A DNA stretch of 45,228 nt from Kribbella turkmenica (GCF_004348725.1 NZ_SMKR01000040.1:1-45228), one strand, 5' to 3'; counted from the stretch's first letter, positions 15,512-23,911 are shown. Translations and numbers: made by a program. The notes: a model not told the origin generated them from the letters alone.

Positions 15512-16762
15512 ATGATCAGGCCGGAGCAGGTCCTGCGGACGTACATCACGCTGACGGTGGTGTCGACGGGCGCGTCCTCGATGATCTGGGGTGTCAACAC
15601 GTTGTTCCTGCTCGATGCCGGACTGAGCATCGGGCAGGCGTTCGCGGCGAACGCGTTCTTCACGGTGGGCATGGTGCTGTTCGAGATCCCCACCGGTGTG
15701 GTCGCGGACACCGTCGGCCGGCGTACGTCGTACCTCCTCGGCACGATCACGCTGTTCGGGTCCACGCTGCTGTACCTGCTGTTGTGGCAGCGGGCCGACG
15801 CGCCGTTCACGGCCTGGGCAGTGGCGTCGGTCCTGCTCGGGCTGGGCTTCACCTTCTTCAGCGGAGCCACCGAGGCCTGGCTCGTGGACGGGCTGACCGC
15901 GACTGGGTACCGCGGCTCGCTGGACGCAGCGTTCGCGAAGGGTCAGATCGCCGACGGCGCGGCGATGCTGGCCGGCTCGATCGGCGGCGGCCTGCTGGCG
16001 CAGTGGACGAACCTCGGCGTGCCGTACGTCGTCCGCGCGGCGCTGCTCGCGGTCACGTTTGTGCTGGCCTGGCGGGCGATGCACGACATCGGCTTCACGC
16101 CGCAGCCGCGGACGTCGGTGGTCGCTGAGATGCGCGGCATCCTCCGGTCGTCGCTGGCCCACGGACTGCTGAACCCGCCGGTGCGCTGGGTGATGCTGGC
16201 CGCGCCGTTCACCGCGGGCGTGAGCGTCTACGGCTTCTACGCCGCGCAGCCCTATCTGCTCGAACTGTTCGGCAGCAGCGACTCCTACGCGATCGCCGGG
16301 CTGAGCGCCGGCCTGGTCGCCGGTGCCCAGATCGTCGGCGGCCTGTCGGCGTCGTCCGTGGCGCGCACGTTCCGCCGGCGGACCTCGATGATGCTGGCCG
16401 CGACCGGGACCGTCGGCGTCGTGCTGGTGCTGATCGGCCTGGCGTCGAACTTCTGGGCCGCGCTGGTGCTGCTGGCGGTCTGGAGCGTGCTGTTCGCGGC
16501 GATCTCGCCGGTCCGGCAGGCCTATTTGAACGAGCTGATCCCGTCGGCCCAGCGGGCGACCGTACTGTCGTCGGACAGCCTTCTCGGTTCCGGTGGCGGC
16601 GTCGTCGTCCAGCCGGCGCTCGGCCGCGCGGCGGGCGTGTGGGGCTACGGTCCGGCGTACGTCATCGGCGCCGCGGTCCAGCTGCTCGCGCTGCCGTTCA
16701 TCCTGCTGGCCCGCCGCTCGCACGCGGCCGAAGCACGGATTCCGGTCACGGCAGGGAGTTGA
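15512..16762 (+). CDS. Major facilitator superfamily transporter (416 aa)
   Basis: A twelve-helix integral membrane transporter. The loop 2-3 signature is visible as GVVADTVGRRTSYLLG (about 62-77), and a related motif occurs after helix 8 (SSVARTFRRRTSMML). Hydrophobic segments alternate with short loops over the whole length, ending in a short cytoplasmic tail. GGAGGAGG precedes the ATG. The MFS subgroup is the small DHA1-like drug/metabolite exporter type. It stands after the SARP, FAD/MDMPI, methyltransferase and MDMPI genes, so export of a product or uptake of a substrate of that unit is possible, but no direct evidence exists. Confidence 0.9.
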   Translation: MIRPEQVLRTYITLTVVSTGASSMIWGVNTLFLLDAGLSIGQAFAANAFFTVGMVLFEIPTGVVADTVGRRTSYLLGTITLFGSTLLYLLLWQRADAPFTAWAVASVLLGLGFTFFSGATEAWLVDGLTATGYRGSLDAAFAKGQIADGAAMLAGSIGGGLLAQWTNLGVPYVVRAALLAVTFVLAWRAMHDIGFTPQPRTSVVAEMRGILRSSLAHGLLNPPVRWVMLAAPFTAGVSVYGFYAAQPYLLELFGSSDSYAIAGLSAGLVAGAQIVGGLSASSVARTFRRRTSMMLAATGTVGVVLVLIGLASNFWAALVLLAVWSVLFAAISPVRQAYLNELIPSAQRATVLSSDSLLGSGGGVVVQPALGRAAGVWGYGPAYVIGAAVQLLALPFILLARRSHAAEARIPVTAGS

Positions 16763-16790
16763 CGCGGCCTGATCGGGTACCGGTCTCCTT

Positions 16791-17477
16791 ATGGCTGATG
16801 AGCACCTGGTCGAGACGATGCGGCAGTTGTCGAAGGCGCTGACACCGCGAGCGCTGGACGAAACCTTGCGCAACATCACGGCTGCGGCCGTCGAGCTGCT
16901 GCCGCCGGTGCACTACGCCAGTATCACCGTGCTGCACGATGACGGCCGGCTGGAGGCGGTGGCGCCGACGGACGACCTGTTGCTACCGCTGGACGCGGCG
17001 CAGTACGAGCTGCAGGAGGGGCCCTGCTACCAGGCCGCGGCCTCGACCGTGCACATCATCTCCCCGGTGCTGGCCTCCGACCAGCGCTTCCCGAAGTACG
17101 CCGCCATCGCGGGCGCGGCCGGGGTGAAGGCGCAGGCCGGGTTGCGGTTGTTCGACGCACCGAAGGCGAACGGCGCGCTCAACCTGTACTCGCGCGAGGA
17201 CGGGGCGTTCGAGGACTTCGACTCACTCGCCGCGCTGTTCGCCCACCAGTCCGCGACCGCGATCGAGTACGCCCGGGAGATCGACAACCTCGAGGAAGCC
17301 CTCCGGACCCGCACGACGATCGGCCAGGCGGTCGGAATCGTGATGGAACGCTACAAGCTGACCGAGCAGCGGGCGTTCGCCTTCCTGGCCAGGCTGTCGC
17401 AGACCAGCAACGTCAAGCTCCGCCGGATCTCGGAGGAGGTCGTCGAGCAGGTCGAACGCCAGAGCAACCAGCTCTGA
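16791..17477 (+). CDS. GAF-ANTAR antitermination/response protein (228 aa)
   Basis: Residues about 15-155 form a GAF sensor domain ([51 protein letters not shown]). Residues about 165-222 form an ANTAR RNA-binding domain ([41 protein letters not shown]), in which the IGQAxGI...M helix is characteristic. ANTAR proteins bind paired hexaloop hairpins and prevent termination. This GAF-ANTAR form is abundant in actinobacteria and responds to small ligands or stress. A TACCGG -10-like box seven bases before the ATG, and no ribosome site, suggest a leaderless message. The target RNAs are not evident in the window. Confidence 0.92.
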   Translation: MADEHLVETMRQLSKALTPRALDETLRNITAAAVELLPPVHYASITVLHDDGRLEAVAPTDDLLLPLDAAQYELQEGPCYQAAASTVHIISPVLASDQRFPKYAAIAGAAGVKAQAGLRLFDAPKANGALNLYSREDGAFEDFDSLAALFAHQSATAIEYAREIDNLEEALRTRTTIGQAVGIVMERYKLTEQRAFAFLARLSQTSNVKLRRISEEVVEQVERQSNQL

Positions 17478-17511
17478 CCGAAAACCGCGAGCCACGGCCC
17501 GAGGTGTTGTC

Positions 17512-17517
17512 TAGCCT
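17512..17517 (+). promoter_or_regulatory. -10 element for a leaderless kinase gene
   Basis: TAGCCT ends seven bases before the GTG at 17525. It supports that GTG as both transcription and translation start. Confidence 0.45.
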
Positions 17518-17524
17518 GAGGGCC

Positions 17525-18064
17525 GTGACGGTGCGGATGATTGTGCTCAACGGCGGGTCGAGCTCGGGCAAGACGGGGATCGTGCGGTGCCTGCAGGCGG
17601 TGCTGCCGGACCCGTGGATGGCGTTCGGCGTGGACAGTTTCGTCGACGCGCTGCCGGCGGCGATGCGGAACTCTGACGCCGGGATCGAGTTCAAGCCGGA
17701 CGGCGACATCGAGGTCGGCCCGGTGTTCCGGGAGCTCGACGCCGCCTGGGTGGCGGGCATCGTCGCGATGTGCCGGGCCGGTGGACGGGTGATCGTCGAC
17801 GACGTGTTCCTCGGGGGAGCGGGCTCACAACAGCGCTGGCTCGACGCGCTCGGCGATCTCGAGGTCCTGTGGGTCGGCGTCCGCTGCGACCCGGCCGTCG
17901 CCGCCGGCCGCGAGCTCGCCCGCGGTGACCGGGTGACCGGCATGGCCGAGTTGCAGGCCACCGTCGTCCACGAGGGCGTGAAGTACGACGTGGAAGTCGA
18001 CACCACCCATACCGAGTCGCTGGCGTGTGCGCACGCGATCGCACGCCACCTCGCCGGCCGGTGA
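17525..18064 (+). CDS. Chloramphenicol phosphotransferase-like P-loop kinase (179 aa)
   Basis: A small nucleotide kinase-fold protein with Walker A GGSSSGKT at residues 10-17. The [14 protein letters not shown] segment places an Asp at residue 37, matching the catalytic Asp of the chloramphenicol 3-O-phosphotransferase family. The [10 protein letters not shown] strand, WVGVRCDP and the [14 protein letters not shown] lid (here [14 protein letters not shown]) are also typical. Length is normal for that family (about 178). In Streptomyces venezuelae the enzyme inactivates the chloramphenicol it makes. Many actinobacterial homologues have no proven drug role, so resistance should not be assumed. 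GTG 17525 is preferred for the -10 box; ATG 17537 is an alternative. Confidence 0.85.
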   Translation: MTVRMIVLNGGSSSGKTGIVRCLQAVLPDPWMAFGVDSFVDALPAAMRNSDAGIEFKPDGDIEVGPVFRELDAAWVAGIVAMCRAGGRVIVDDVFLGGAGSQQRWLDALGDLEVLWVGVRCDPAVAAGRELARGDRVTGMAELQATVVHEGVKYDVEVDTTHTESLACAHAIARHLAGR

Positions 18065-18182
18065 TTCAGGTGCAGGCCGCCGTACTGTGACTCAACGTTC
18101 ACGGATGGTCTCGCGCGGTGTTCAAGCGCGGGTCGGTTGACTGTCTGGCACGCCAACCGCCCCAACCTTGTGAGGAGCAGTC

Positions 18183-19337
18183 GTGGACCGTCGTACGTTT
18201 CTTCGCGCGGCCGTGATCGGCACGTCGACCTCGGTGGCTTTCGGGTTCAGCGTGGCGCCCGAGGCGCTCGCGTTCCCGGCTCAGACCGGCCCGAGCCCGT
18301 ACGGCGGCCTGCGGGCGGCCGACGCGAACGGCATCATGCTTCCGCAGGGCTTCACCAGCCGGGTGCTGGCGCGGTCGACGCAGACCGTTCCCGGCACTGG
18401 CTACCCCTGGCACAGCGCCCCGGACGGCGGCGCCTGCTTCGCCAACGGTACGGGGTGGATCTACGTGTCCAACTCCGAGATGAGCAGCGGTAGCGGCGGC
18501 GCCAGCGCGTTGCGCTTCAACAGCAGCGGCGCGATCACCGGCGCCTACCGCATCCTGTCCGGTACGACCCGGAACTGCTCGGGCGGCGCGACCCCGTGGG
18601 GCACGTGGCTCTCGGGCGAGGAGACCGACCTCGGCTACATCTGGGAGACCGACCCGACCGGCGCTCAGGCCGCCGTACGACGGCCGGCCCTCGGCCGCTT
18701 CTCGCACGAGGCGGCCGCGGTCGACCCCGACCGGCGCGTGGTCTACCTGACCGAGGACGTCCCCGACGGCGGCTTCTACCGCTTCGTCCCGTCGACCTGG
18801 GGCAACCTGTCCGCGGGCACGTTGCAGGTACTGCGGGAATCCGGAGGCACACTCTCGTGGGCGAACGTCCCGGACCCGGACGGCAGCCCGACCCGCACGC
18901 GCAGGCAGGTCTCCGGAATGAAGGTCTTCAACGGCGGCGAGGGCTGCTACTACCGCAACGGCACCTGCTTCTTCACCACCAAGGGCGACAACCGGGTGTG
19001 GGCCTACAACGCCGTGAACAACACCATCGCGATCGCGTACGACGACAACCTCACCAGCAACCCGCCGCTGACCGGCGTCGACAACATCACCGGTACGGCC
19101 GTCGGCGACCTGTACGTCGCCGAGGACGGCGGCACCATGGAGATCTGCATCATCACGCCGAACGACGTCGTCGCGCCGTTCCTGCGGGTCACCGGACAGT
19201 CCGGCTCCGAGCTGTGCGGCGTCGCGTTCAACCCCGCCGGCAACCGGCTCTACTTCTCCTCGCAGCGCGGGACGAGCGGTTCGAGCAGCGGCGGCATCAC
19301 CTACGAGGTCACCGGTCCGTTCCGCACCAGCGTCTAG
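18183..19337 (+). CDS. Tat-exported PhoX-family (DUF839) protein (384 aa)
   Basis: A twin-arginine signal (MDRRTFLRAAVIGTS, with A-x-A-like cleavage near residue 30) leads to a beta-propeller protein of the PhoX/DUF839 family. Family marks are ATPWGTWLSGEET (about 137-149), GRFSHEAAAVDP, VYLTEDVPDGGFYRFVP and FFTTKGDNRVWAY. PhoX enzymes are calcium/iron-dependent secreted alkaline phosphatases; this protein is shorter than the 600-700-residue classical ones, so activity is not certain. GTG 18183 follows a GAGGAG site. Its stop overlaps that of the convergent luciferase-like gene (shared CTAG). Confidence 0.88.
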   Translation: MDRRTFLRAAVIGTSTSVAFGFSVAPEALAFPAQTGPSPYGGLRAADANGIMLPQGFTSRVLARSTQTVPGTGYPWHSAPDGGACFANGTGWIYVSNSEMSSGSGGASALRFNSSGAITGAYRILSGTTRNCSGGATPWGTWLSGEETDLGYIWETDPTGAQAAVRRPALGRFSHEAAAVDPDRRVVYLTEDVPDGGFYRFVPSTWGNLSAGTLQVLRESGGTLSWANVPDPDGSPTRTRRQVSGMKVFNGGEGCYYRNGTCFFTTKGDNRVWAYNAVNNTIAIAYDDNLTSNPPLTGVDNITGTAVGDLYVAEDGGTMEICIITPNDVVAPFLRVTGQSGSELCGVAFNPAGNRLYFSSQRGTSGSSSGGITYEVTGPFRTSV

Positions 19338-20293
19338 ACGAGCGCGGGCAGGACCTGTTTCCCGAAGGTCTCGATGAAGGGCTGCTGGACCTGGCCGACG
19401 TGGTGGAGGTAGATCTCGTCGAAGCCGAGGTCCACGGCCTCCCGGACGCACTCGACGAAGCGTGCCGGGTCCGAGGAGATCACCACGCTGCGGTACATGT
19501 CCTCGGGGCCCACGTACTTGGCGGCCAGGTCGAACTCCTCGGCGGTCGCGAGGTTCCAGCACAGCGGGGGCTCGAACACGTTCGACCGCCACTGGTCGAA
19601 GGCGATGCTCTCGGCCTCGTCGTCGTCCGGTGCCCAGCTGACGTGGATCTGCATCGCGAGCGGCTTGTCCTCGCCGCCGTTCTCCCGGAACGCGGCGACG
19701 ATCCGCTTCAGCATGCCCTGCGGCTGCCAGATCGTCACCAGGCCGTCCGCCCAGCCCGCCGCCCAGCGCGCGGTCGCCTCGCTCACCGCCAGCGCGAGCA
19801 TCCGCGGCGGCTGCTCCGGCAGGGACCACAACCGCGCCCGGTCCACCCGGACCAGGCCGTGGTGGGTGACCTCCTCGCCGGCGAACAGCGCCCGGATCAC
19901 GTCGACCGACTCCTTCAGCCGCGCGTTCCGGGTGGCCTTGTCCGGCCAGGGATCGCCGGTGACGTGCTCGTTCAAGAACTCACCGCTGCCGAGCCCGGCC
20001 GACAACCGGCCGGGGAACATCTCGGCCAGCGTCGCCAGCGCCTGGGCCATCACCGCGGGGTGGTACCGCTGTCCCGGCGTACACACGACTCCGACCGGGA
20101 TCGCCGTGGTCGCCATCGCCGCCCCCATCCATGACAGCGCGAACCCGGACTCACCCTGCCGCGTGCTCCACGGCGTGATGTGGTCGGAGGACCAGGCCGC
20201 GTGGAACCCCGCTTGTTCGGCCAGCTGGATGTCCCGCAGCAACTGGCTGGGCGGAATCTGCTCGTGCGACGCGTGCCATCCGACGACGGGCAT
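19334..20293 (-). CDS. Luciferase-like (LLM) flavin/F420-dependent oxidoreductase (319 aa)
   Basis: A TIM-barrel oxidoreductase of the bacterial-luciferase superfamily, in the group that includes F420-dependent glucose-6-phosphate dehydrogenase. Visible marks are PVVGWHASHEQIPPSQLL, AGFHAAWSSDHITPW, GVVCTPGQRYHPAVMAQA, PGRLSAGLGSGEFLNEHVTG and FDEIYLHHVGQ at the C-terminus. The subfamily looks like TIGR03885 (from memory). The ATG at 20293 has a GGAGG site seven bases upstream; longer extensions are low-complexity. It is convergent and overlapping with the PhoX-like gene and divergent from the GMC oxidoreductase gene. The substrate is unknown; F420 is more likely than FMN in this host. Confidence 0.88.
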   Translation of the reverse strand: MPVVGWHASHEQIPPSQLLRDIQLAEQAGFHAAWSSDHITPWSTRQGESGFALSWMGAAMATTAIPVGVVCTPGQRYHPAVMAQALATLAEMFPGRLSAGLGSGEFLNEHVTGDPWPDKATRNARLKESVDVIRALFAGEEVTHHGLVRVDRARLWSLPEQPPRMLALAVSEATARWAAGWADGLVTIWQPQGMLKRIVAAFRENGGEDKPLAMQIHVSWAPDDDEAESIAFDQWRSNVFEPPLCWNLATAEEFDLAAKYVGPEDMYRSVVISSDPARFVECVREAVDLGFDEIYLHHVGQVQQPFIETFGKQVLPALV

Positions 20294-20472
20294 GCAAAAC
20301 CTCCGGATCCTCGATCCGCCTGCCGGTGCCCGCGCCCGCCCCGGGCAAAACCTGTGATCGCTCGGGTCGACCGGGCCGGTGGGCCCACTAGGCGGTGAAA
20401 ACCCACAAGCACTGGAGTCGCGCGGTGCCGGAACGTGAAAGGCTGGGGCGGGCGTCGGCGAAGGGATCGCAG

Positions 20473-22497
20473 GTGGATGGGCTTTCGGCACGGCATCGGG
20501 CCGTGCTCGGGCGGCTGGCCGAGGTGGCTGTTCCCGCGGACGAGTCGCCGTCGGCGGCGCAGGCCGGGGCGGTCGCGTTCGTCGAGCGGGCGCTCGCCGA
20601 GGACCGGCCGGACTGGCGGCCGCGGGTGGAGCGGGCGCTGGACGTGGCCGGCGACGAACCGGACCTGGACAGGGTGCTCGCGGACGAGGACGGCGGATGG
20701 CTCGTCCGGCTGATCGCACAGGGGTACTACGCCGGCGACGGCCATGATCTGGATGCCAACGGCAGCCACCCGCCGGGCTGGACCACGGTCGGCTGGAACC
20801 CCGGCGGCGAGGCCCGGCTGGTGCGGACGGAGCTGGCCGTCACCCCTTGGACGGCCCTGCTCGATCGGTACGACGCCGTCGTCGTCGGCTCTGGGGCCGG
20901 CGGCGGAGCGGCCGCCCAGGTGCTCGCCGAGTCGGGCCGGGCGGTGCTCGTCGTCGAGACCGGCCGCTATCCGGCCACCGAGTCACTGACCCGCGACCAC
21001 CTGCGGAACCCGCGCTCGTGGTCCGGGCTGCCGGCTCCGACCGACCCCGACCCGCACGGCCGGCCGCGGATCGCGGTCGTCGACGGCGTCCGGCGTACTG
21101 TCCTGCCGACGGATCCCGGCTGGGGCAACAACGCCTTCACCGTCGGTGGCGGCACCCGCGTGTACGGCGCGCAGGCGTGGCGGTTCGTCCCCCCGGACTT
21201 CGCCATGGCCGGCACGTACGGCGTGCCCGACGGCAGCGCGTTGGCGGACTGGCCGATCACGTACGACGACCTGAAGCCGTACTACAGCCTGGCCGAGCAG
21301 CGGTTCGGGGTCAGCGGCGGGGGAGTGGACCCGTGGGATGAGCCGCGGTCGACCCCGTTGCCGATGCCGGCGATGCCGCGGACCGCTCCGGGGCAGCGAC
21401 TGGCGGCCGCGGCCGAGCGGCTCGGTTGGGGGACGCTCGACGTACCGCTGCTGATCAACTCGGTCGACTACCAGGGCCGCGCCGGGTGCGTGCGCTGCGG
21501 GCAGTGTGTCGGGTTCGCCTGTCCGGTCGAGGCCAAGGCGGGCACGCACAACACCGCGTTGCCGGCCGCCCTCGCCACTGGTCGCTGCACGCTGGTGACC
21601 GAGGCGACTGCCGAGCGGCTGGTGACCTCCGCCGGCCGAGTCGTCGGCGTGGCCCTGGTCGGGTACGAGGATGGGCGCAGCTGGCGACGGACGGTGACCT
21701 GCGCGGAGGTGGTCGTCGCCGCGGGTGCCACCGAGACACCCCGGTTGCTGCTGAACAGCGCACACGACGACGAGCCGGACGGGCTCGGCAACAACCGGGA
21801 CCAGGTCGGCCGCTATCTCCAGGCGCACGTGTACGCCGGAGCGGTCGGGCTGTTCGACGACGAGGTGGTGGACCTCGTCGGGCCGGGGGTCTCGGTGGCG
21901 ACCTGCGACTTCCGCCACGGCAACGCCGGGATCGTCGGCGGCGGGATGCTCGCCGACGAGTTCGTGCCGACGCCGGCCGCGACGTACGACTACCTGACCT
22001 CGGCCGGGCTGATCCCGCGGGCTGGTGCGGCCGGGAAGCAGGCGATGCGGCACGCGGCCCGGCGGATGATGCGGGTCGTCGGTCCGATCCAGGAGGTCAC
22101 GTCGGCGGAGTCCAGGGTCCGGGTGGATCCGGGCGTCGTGGACCGGTTCGGCAATCCGGTCGTCGTGATCAGCGGATCGATCCATCCGGAGGACGTACGC
22201 GCGCACGCGTTCATGAGTGCGAAGGCCCAGGAGTGGCTGATCGAGGCGGGTGCGGTGCGGACCGCGGTCGGCAGACGGGGGAGCAGGCGGCAGGCGAGTG
22301 TCGGTCAGCATCAGGCTGGGAGTTGCCGGATGGGTGACGACCCGGCGCGGTCGGTCACCGACCCGTACGGACGGGTCTGGGGACACGACAACGTGTGGAT
22401 CGCGGACGCCTCCGTGCACGTGACCAATGGCGGGGTGAACCCGGTGCTGACCGTGCTGGCGAACTCGCTGCGGATCGCCGGCCACCTCGTGCGCTGA
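20473..22497 (+). CDS. GMC-type oxidoreductase with extra N-terminal domain and cysteine cluster (674 aa)
   Basis: Residues 1 to about 120 resemble the gluconate 2-dehydrogenase subunit-3-like helical domain (LSARHRAVLGRLAEVAVPAD). The FAD-binding GMC part begins at about 136 with VVVGSGAGGGAAA. At 339-350 there is a C-x2-C-x2-C-x4-C cluster (GCVRCGQCVGFACP), similar to one in long-chain fatty-alcohol oxidases. The C-terminal active-site region includes GQHQAGSCRMG and NGGVNPVLT, whose His and Asn are the usual catalytic pair. The GTG at 20473 is favoured by AAGGGA six bases upstream; GTG 20395 or 20425 would extend it. Substrate is likely an alcohol (long-chain or steroid), inferred only from family. 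It ends in a bidirectional terminator shared with the VOC gene. Confidence 0.87.
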   Translation: MDGLSARHRAVLGRLAEVAVPADESPSAAQAGAVAFVERALAEDRPDWRPRVERALDVAGDEPDLDRVLADEDGGWLVRLIAQGYYAGDGHDLDANGSHPPGWTTVGWNPGGEARLVRTELAVTPWTALLDRYDAVVVGSGAGGGAAAQVLAESGRAVLVVETGRYPATESLTRDHLRNPRSWSGLPAPTDPDPHGRPRIAVVDGVRRTVLPTDPGWGNNAFTVGGGTRVYGAQAWRFVPPDFAMAGTYGVPDGSALADWPITYDDLKPYYSLAEQRFGVSGGGVDPWDEPRSTPLPMPAMPRTAPGQRLAAAAERLGWGTLDVPLLINSVDYQGRAGCVRCGQCVGFACPVEAKAGTHNTALPAALATGRCTLVTEATAERLVTSAGRVVGVALVGYEDGRSWRRTVTCAEVVVAAGATETPRLLLNSAHDDEPDGLGNNRDQVGRYLQAHVYAGAVGLFDDEVVDLVGPGVSVATCDFRHGNAGIVGGGMLADEFVPTPAATYDYLTSAGLIPRAGAAGKQAMRHAARRMMRVVGPIQEVTSAESRVRVDPGVVDRFGNPVVVISGSIHPEDVRAHAFMSAKAQEWLIEAGAVRTAVGRRGSRRQASVGQHQAGSCRMGDDPARSVTDPYGRVWGHDNVWIADASVHVTNGGVNPVLTVLANSLRIAGHLVR

Positions 22498-22530
22498 CCG
22501 CCGGCCGCAGCGGGCCGGGATGCGCGGTCA
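22495..22530. terminator. Bidirectional terminator built from two convergent stop codons
   Basis: TGACCG (22495-22500) pairs with CGGTCA (22525-22530), and inside it CCGGCC (22501-22506) pairs with GGCCGG (22513-22518) around a six-base loop, with a small bulge between the stems. The outer arms contain the TGA of the GMC gene and the TGA (as TCA) of the convergent VOC gene. Confidence 0.65.
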
Positions 22531-23046
22531 GCCGAGGACGCGGGAGATGCCGACGCCACTGCGGGCGTCGCGGCCGTACTTCGCGATCTCGGCGGCGAGG
22601 TCCAGCCGGCCGACACCGGTCTTCTGCCGGTCCTCGTCGGTGAGCAGGTCCGCCGGGATGATCCAGACGATCTCGAACTCCAGCCCGTTCGGGTCCTTGC
22701 CGTACAGCGACTTGGTGGTGCCGTGGTCCGACGCCCCGACCAGCGCGCCGGCCTCGCGGAGCGTGCCGGCGAGGGTCTCGAGGTCGCTGAGGGTGTCCAC
22801 CTCCCAGGCGAGGTGGTACAGCCCGACCGTCGCCCGACCGGCGCCGGACGGGGCGGCCTGGGCGCCGATCTCGAACAGCCCGAGGTCGTGGTCGTTGGTC
22901 GAGCCCGGCGCCCGCAGGAACGCCGCGCCCTGGAACGCGTCCCCGGTCTCGGTGTAGCCGAAGCCGAGCACGTCGCGGTAGAAGGCGACGCTCTCGGCGA
23001 GGTCGCGCACGAACAGCACCGCGTGGTTCAACCGGAAGATCGCCAT
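22528..23046 (-). CDS. VOC-superfamily (glyoxalase/ring-cleavage dioxygenase-like) protein (172 aa)
   Basis: A vicinal-oxygen-chelate protein with two beta-alpha-beta-beta-beta modules. The putative metal ligands are present: His in LNHAVLFVRDL (residue 8), His in VGLYHLAWEV, and Glu in NGLEFEIVW. The last 40 residues (LTDEDRQKTGVGRLDLAAEI) are an extension beyond the fold. Extradiol catechol dioxygenases and fosfomycin/bleomycin-type proteins share this architecture; which activity applies is open. AAGGAGT precedes the ATG. A TATCAT -10 and an AGTTGA-N4-TCAACT palindrome lie just upstream, so repression by a MarR-type protein is likely. Confidence 0.88.
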   Translation of the reverse strand: MAIFRLNHAVLFVRDLAESVAFYRDVLGFGYTETGDAFQGAAFLRAPGSTNDHDLGLFEIGAQAAPSGAGRATVGLYHLAWEVDTLSDLETLAGTLREAGALVGASDHGTTKSLYGKDPNGLEFEIVWIIPADLLTDEDRQKTGVGRLDLAAEIAKYGRDARSGVGISRVLG

Positions 23047-23082
23047 GACGTACTCCTTCTCGACGGCGTGCCCTCCCGATGA

Positions 23083-23098
23083 TAGTTGAAGGCTCAAC
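23083..23098. promoter_or_regulatory. MarR-type palindromic operator before the VOC gene
   Basis: AGTTGA-AGGC-TCAACT is a perfect 6-4-6 inverted repeat. On the minus strand it lies immediately upstream of, and touches, the TATCAT -10 candidate (plus 23079-23084), so a bound dimer would block transcription of the VOC gene. TTGA-N4-TCAA centres are typical of MarR-family operators; no MarR gene is in the window. Confidence 0.55.
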
Positions 23099-23113
23099 TT
23101 AATACCAGGGCTG

Positions 23114-23860
23114 CTACCGGCGCGGCCTCCGGCGCTGACCGCCACGGCGCTCCGGCGACCGGGCGGGCCTCGGCCGGCCTGACTTCTGGGCGGTCTTCGG
23201 CGTGGACTTCCGGGTCGGCGGCTGGGTCGGCGGCTGGGTGGACGGCTGGGCCGGCTCCGGCCCGCGGCTGCTGTTGACGGTGCGGCCGCGGACGATGCCG
23301 ATGAACTGCTCCGTCAGCTCCGTCGTCCCGTCCTCCGGCCAGCACAGCGCGACCCCGGACTCCGGCGCGTCCACCAGCGGCCGGTAGGTCAGGTCCCGGC
23401 GGTGGTGCAGCCGGGCGAGCGACTGCGGTACGACGAGCAGGCCGGTGCCCGCGGCAACGAGCTCGACGGCGGCACCGGTGGTCGCCGGCCGGTCGTCGAT
23501 CAGCCGGCCGGGCGGACCCTTCCAGTCGAGGACGTCGTCCAGCGGGTGCAGCATGAGCTCGTCGGCCAGGTCCTCGGTGCTGACCTCCTCGACCGCGGTC
23601 ACCACGTGGTCCTTCGGAACGACGACGACCGTGGTCTCGACGTACAGCGGGATCGCGTGCAGGCCGGTGCGGTCGATCGGCAGCCGCAGCAACGCGGCGT
23701 CCAGCTCGCGGGCGCGGACCAGGCCGACCGCGTCGGCGGCGGTGACCTGGATCAGCTCCAGCGGGATCCCGGGGGAGCGGTCCTGCCAGACCCGTGCCCA
23801 CTTGGCGGGCGTCACGCCCGGGACGTACCCGAGGCGGAACGACGTTCGCGGGCCGGTCAC
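23114..23860 (-). CDS. LysR-type substrate-binding domain without a DNA-binding HTH, basic C-terminal tail (248 aa)
   Basis: The protein begins at the first strand of a LysR effector domain (TSFRLGYVPGVTPAKWARVW) and contains its usual landmarks: ARELDAALLRLPID, PLYVETTVVVVPKDH, and AVELVAAGTGLLVVPQSLARL near the end of the fold. There is no N-terminal winged helix. The last 45 residues are proline/arginine/lysine-rich with a TQPPTQPPT repeat. The GTG at 23860 is six bases after TAGCCT, a leaderless start, and no upstream coding exists before the divergent DUF5997 gene, so the missing HTH is not a start error. It may act as a co-regulator or ligand-binding partner. LysR-domain/DUF5997 pairs recur in actinobacteria as far as I recall. 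Confidence 0.85.
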   Translation of the reverse strand: MTGPRTSFRLGYVPGVTPAKWARVWQDRSPGIPLELIQVTAADAVGLVRARELDAALLRLPIDRTGLHAIPLYVETTVVVVPKDHVVTAVEEVSTEDLADELMLHPLDDVLDWKGPPGRLIDDRPATTGAAVELVAAGTGLLVVPQSLARLHHRRDLTYRPLVDAPESGVALCWPEDGTTELTEQFIGIVRGRTVNSSRGPEPAQPSTQPPTQPPTRKSTPKTAQKSGRPRPARSPERRGGQRRRPRR

Positions 23861-23866
23861 CTGGTC

Positions 23867-23911
23867 AGGCTACCGGGTGCGATCCGCTGCGGCGTACCCG
23901 CTCGCTACCCT
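23867..23911. promoter_or_regulatory. Back-to-back leaderless promoters of the LysR-domain and DUF5997 genes
   Basis: On the minus strand TAGCCT (plus 23867-23872) ends six bases before GTG 23860. On the plus strand TACCCT (23906-23911) ends seven bases before ATG 23919. Neither start has a Shine-Dalgarno sequence. Confidence 0.5.

Noticed and set aside
18097..18124. Possible PHO box before the PhoX-like gene (GTTCACGG and GTTCAAGC)
   Set aside because: The two GTTCA elements are 23 bases apart, not a multiple of 11, so they do not fit the phased PhoP box.
23202..23262. Short tandem GGCTGGGTCGGC-like repeats
   Set aside because: They encode the TQPPTQPPT stretch of the LysR-domain protein's tail; ordinary coding low complexity and not a CRISPR or structural repeat.
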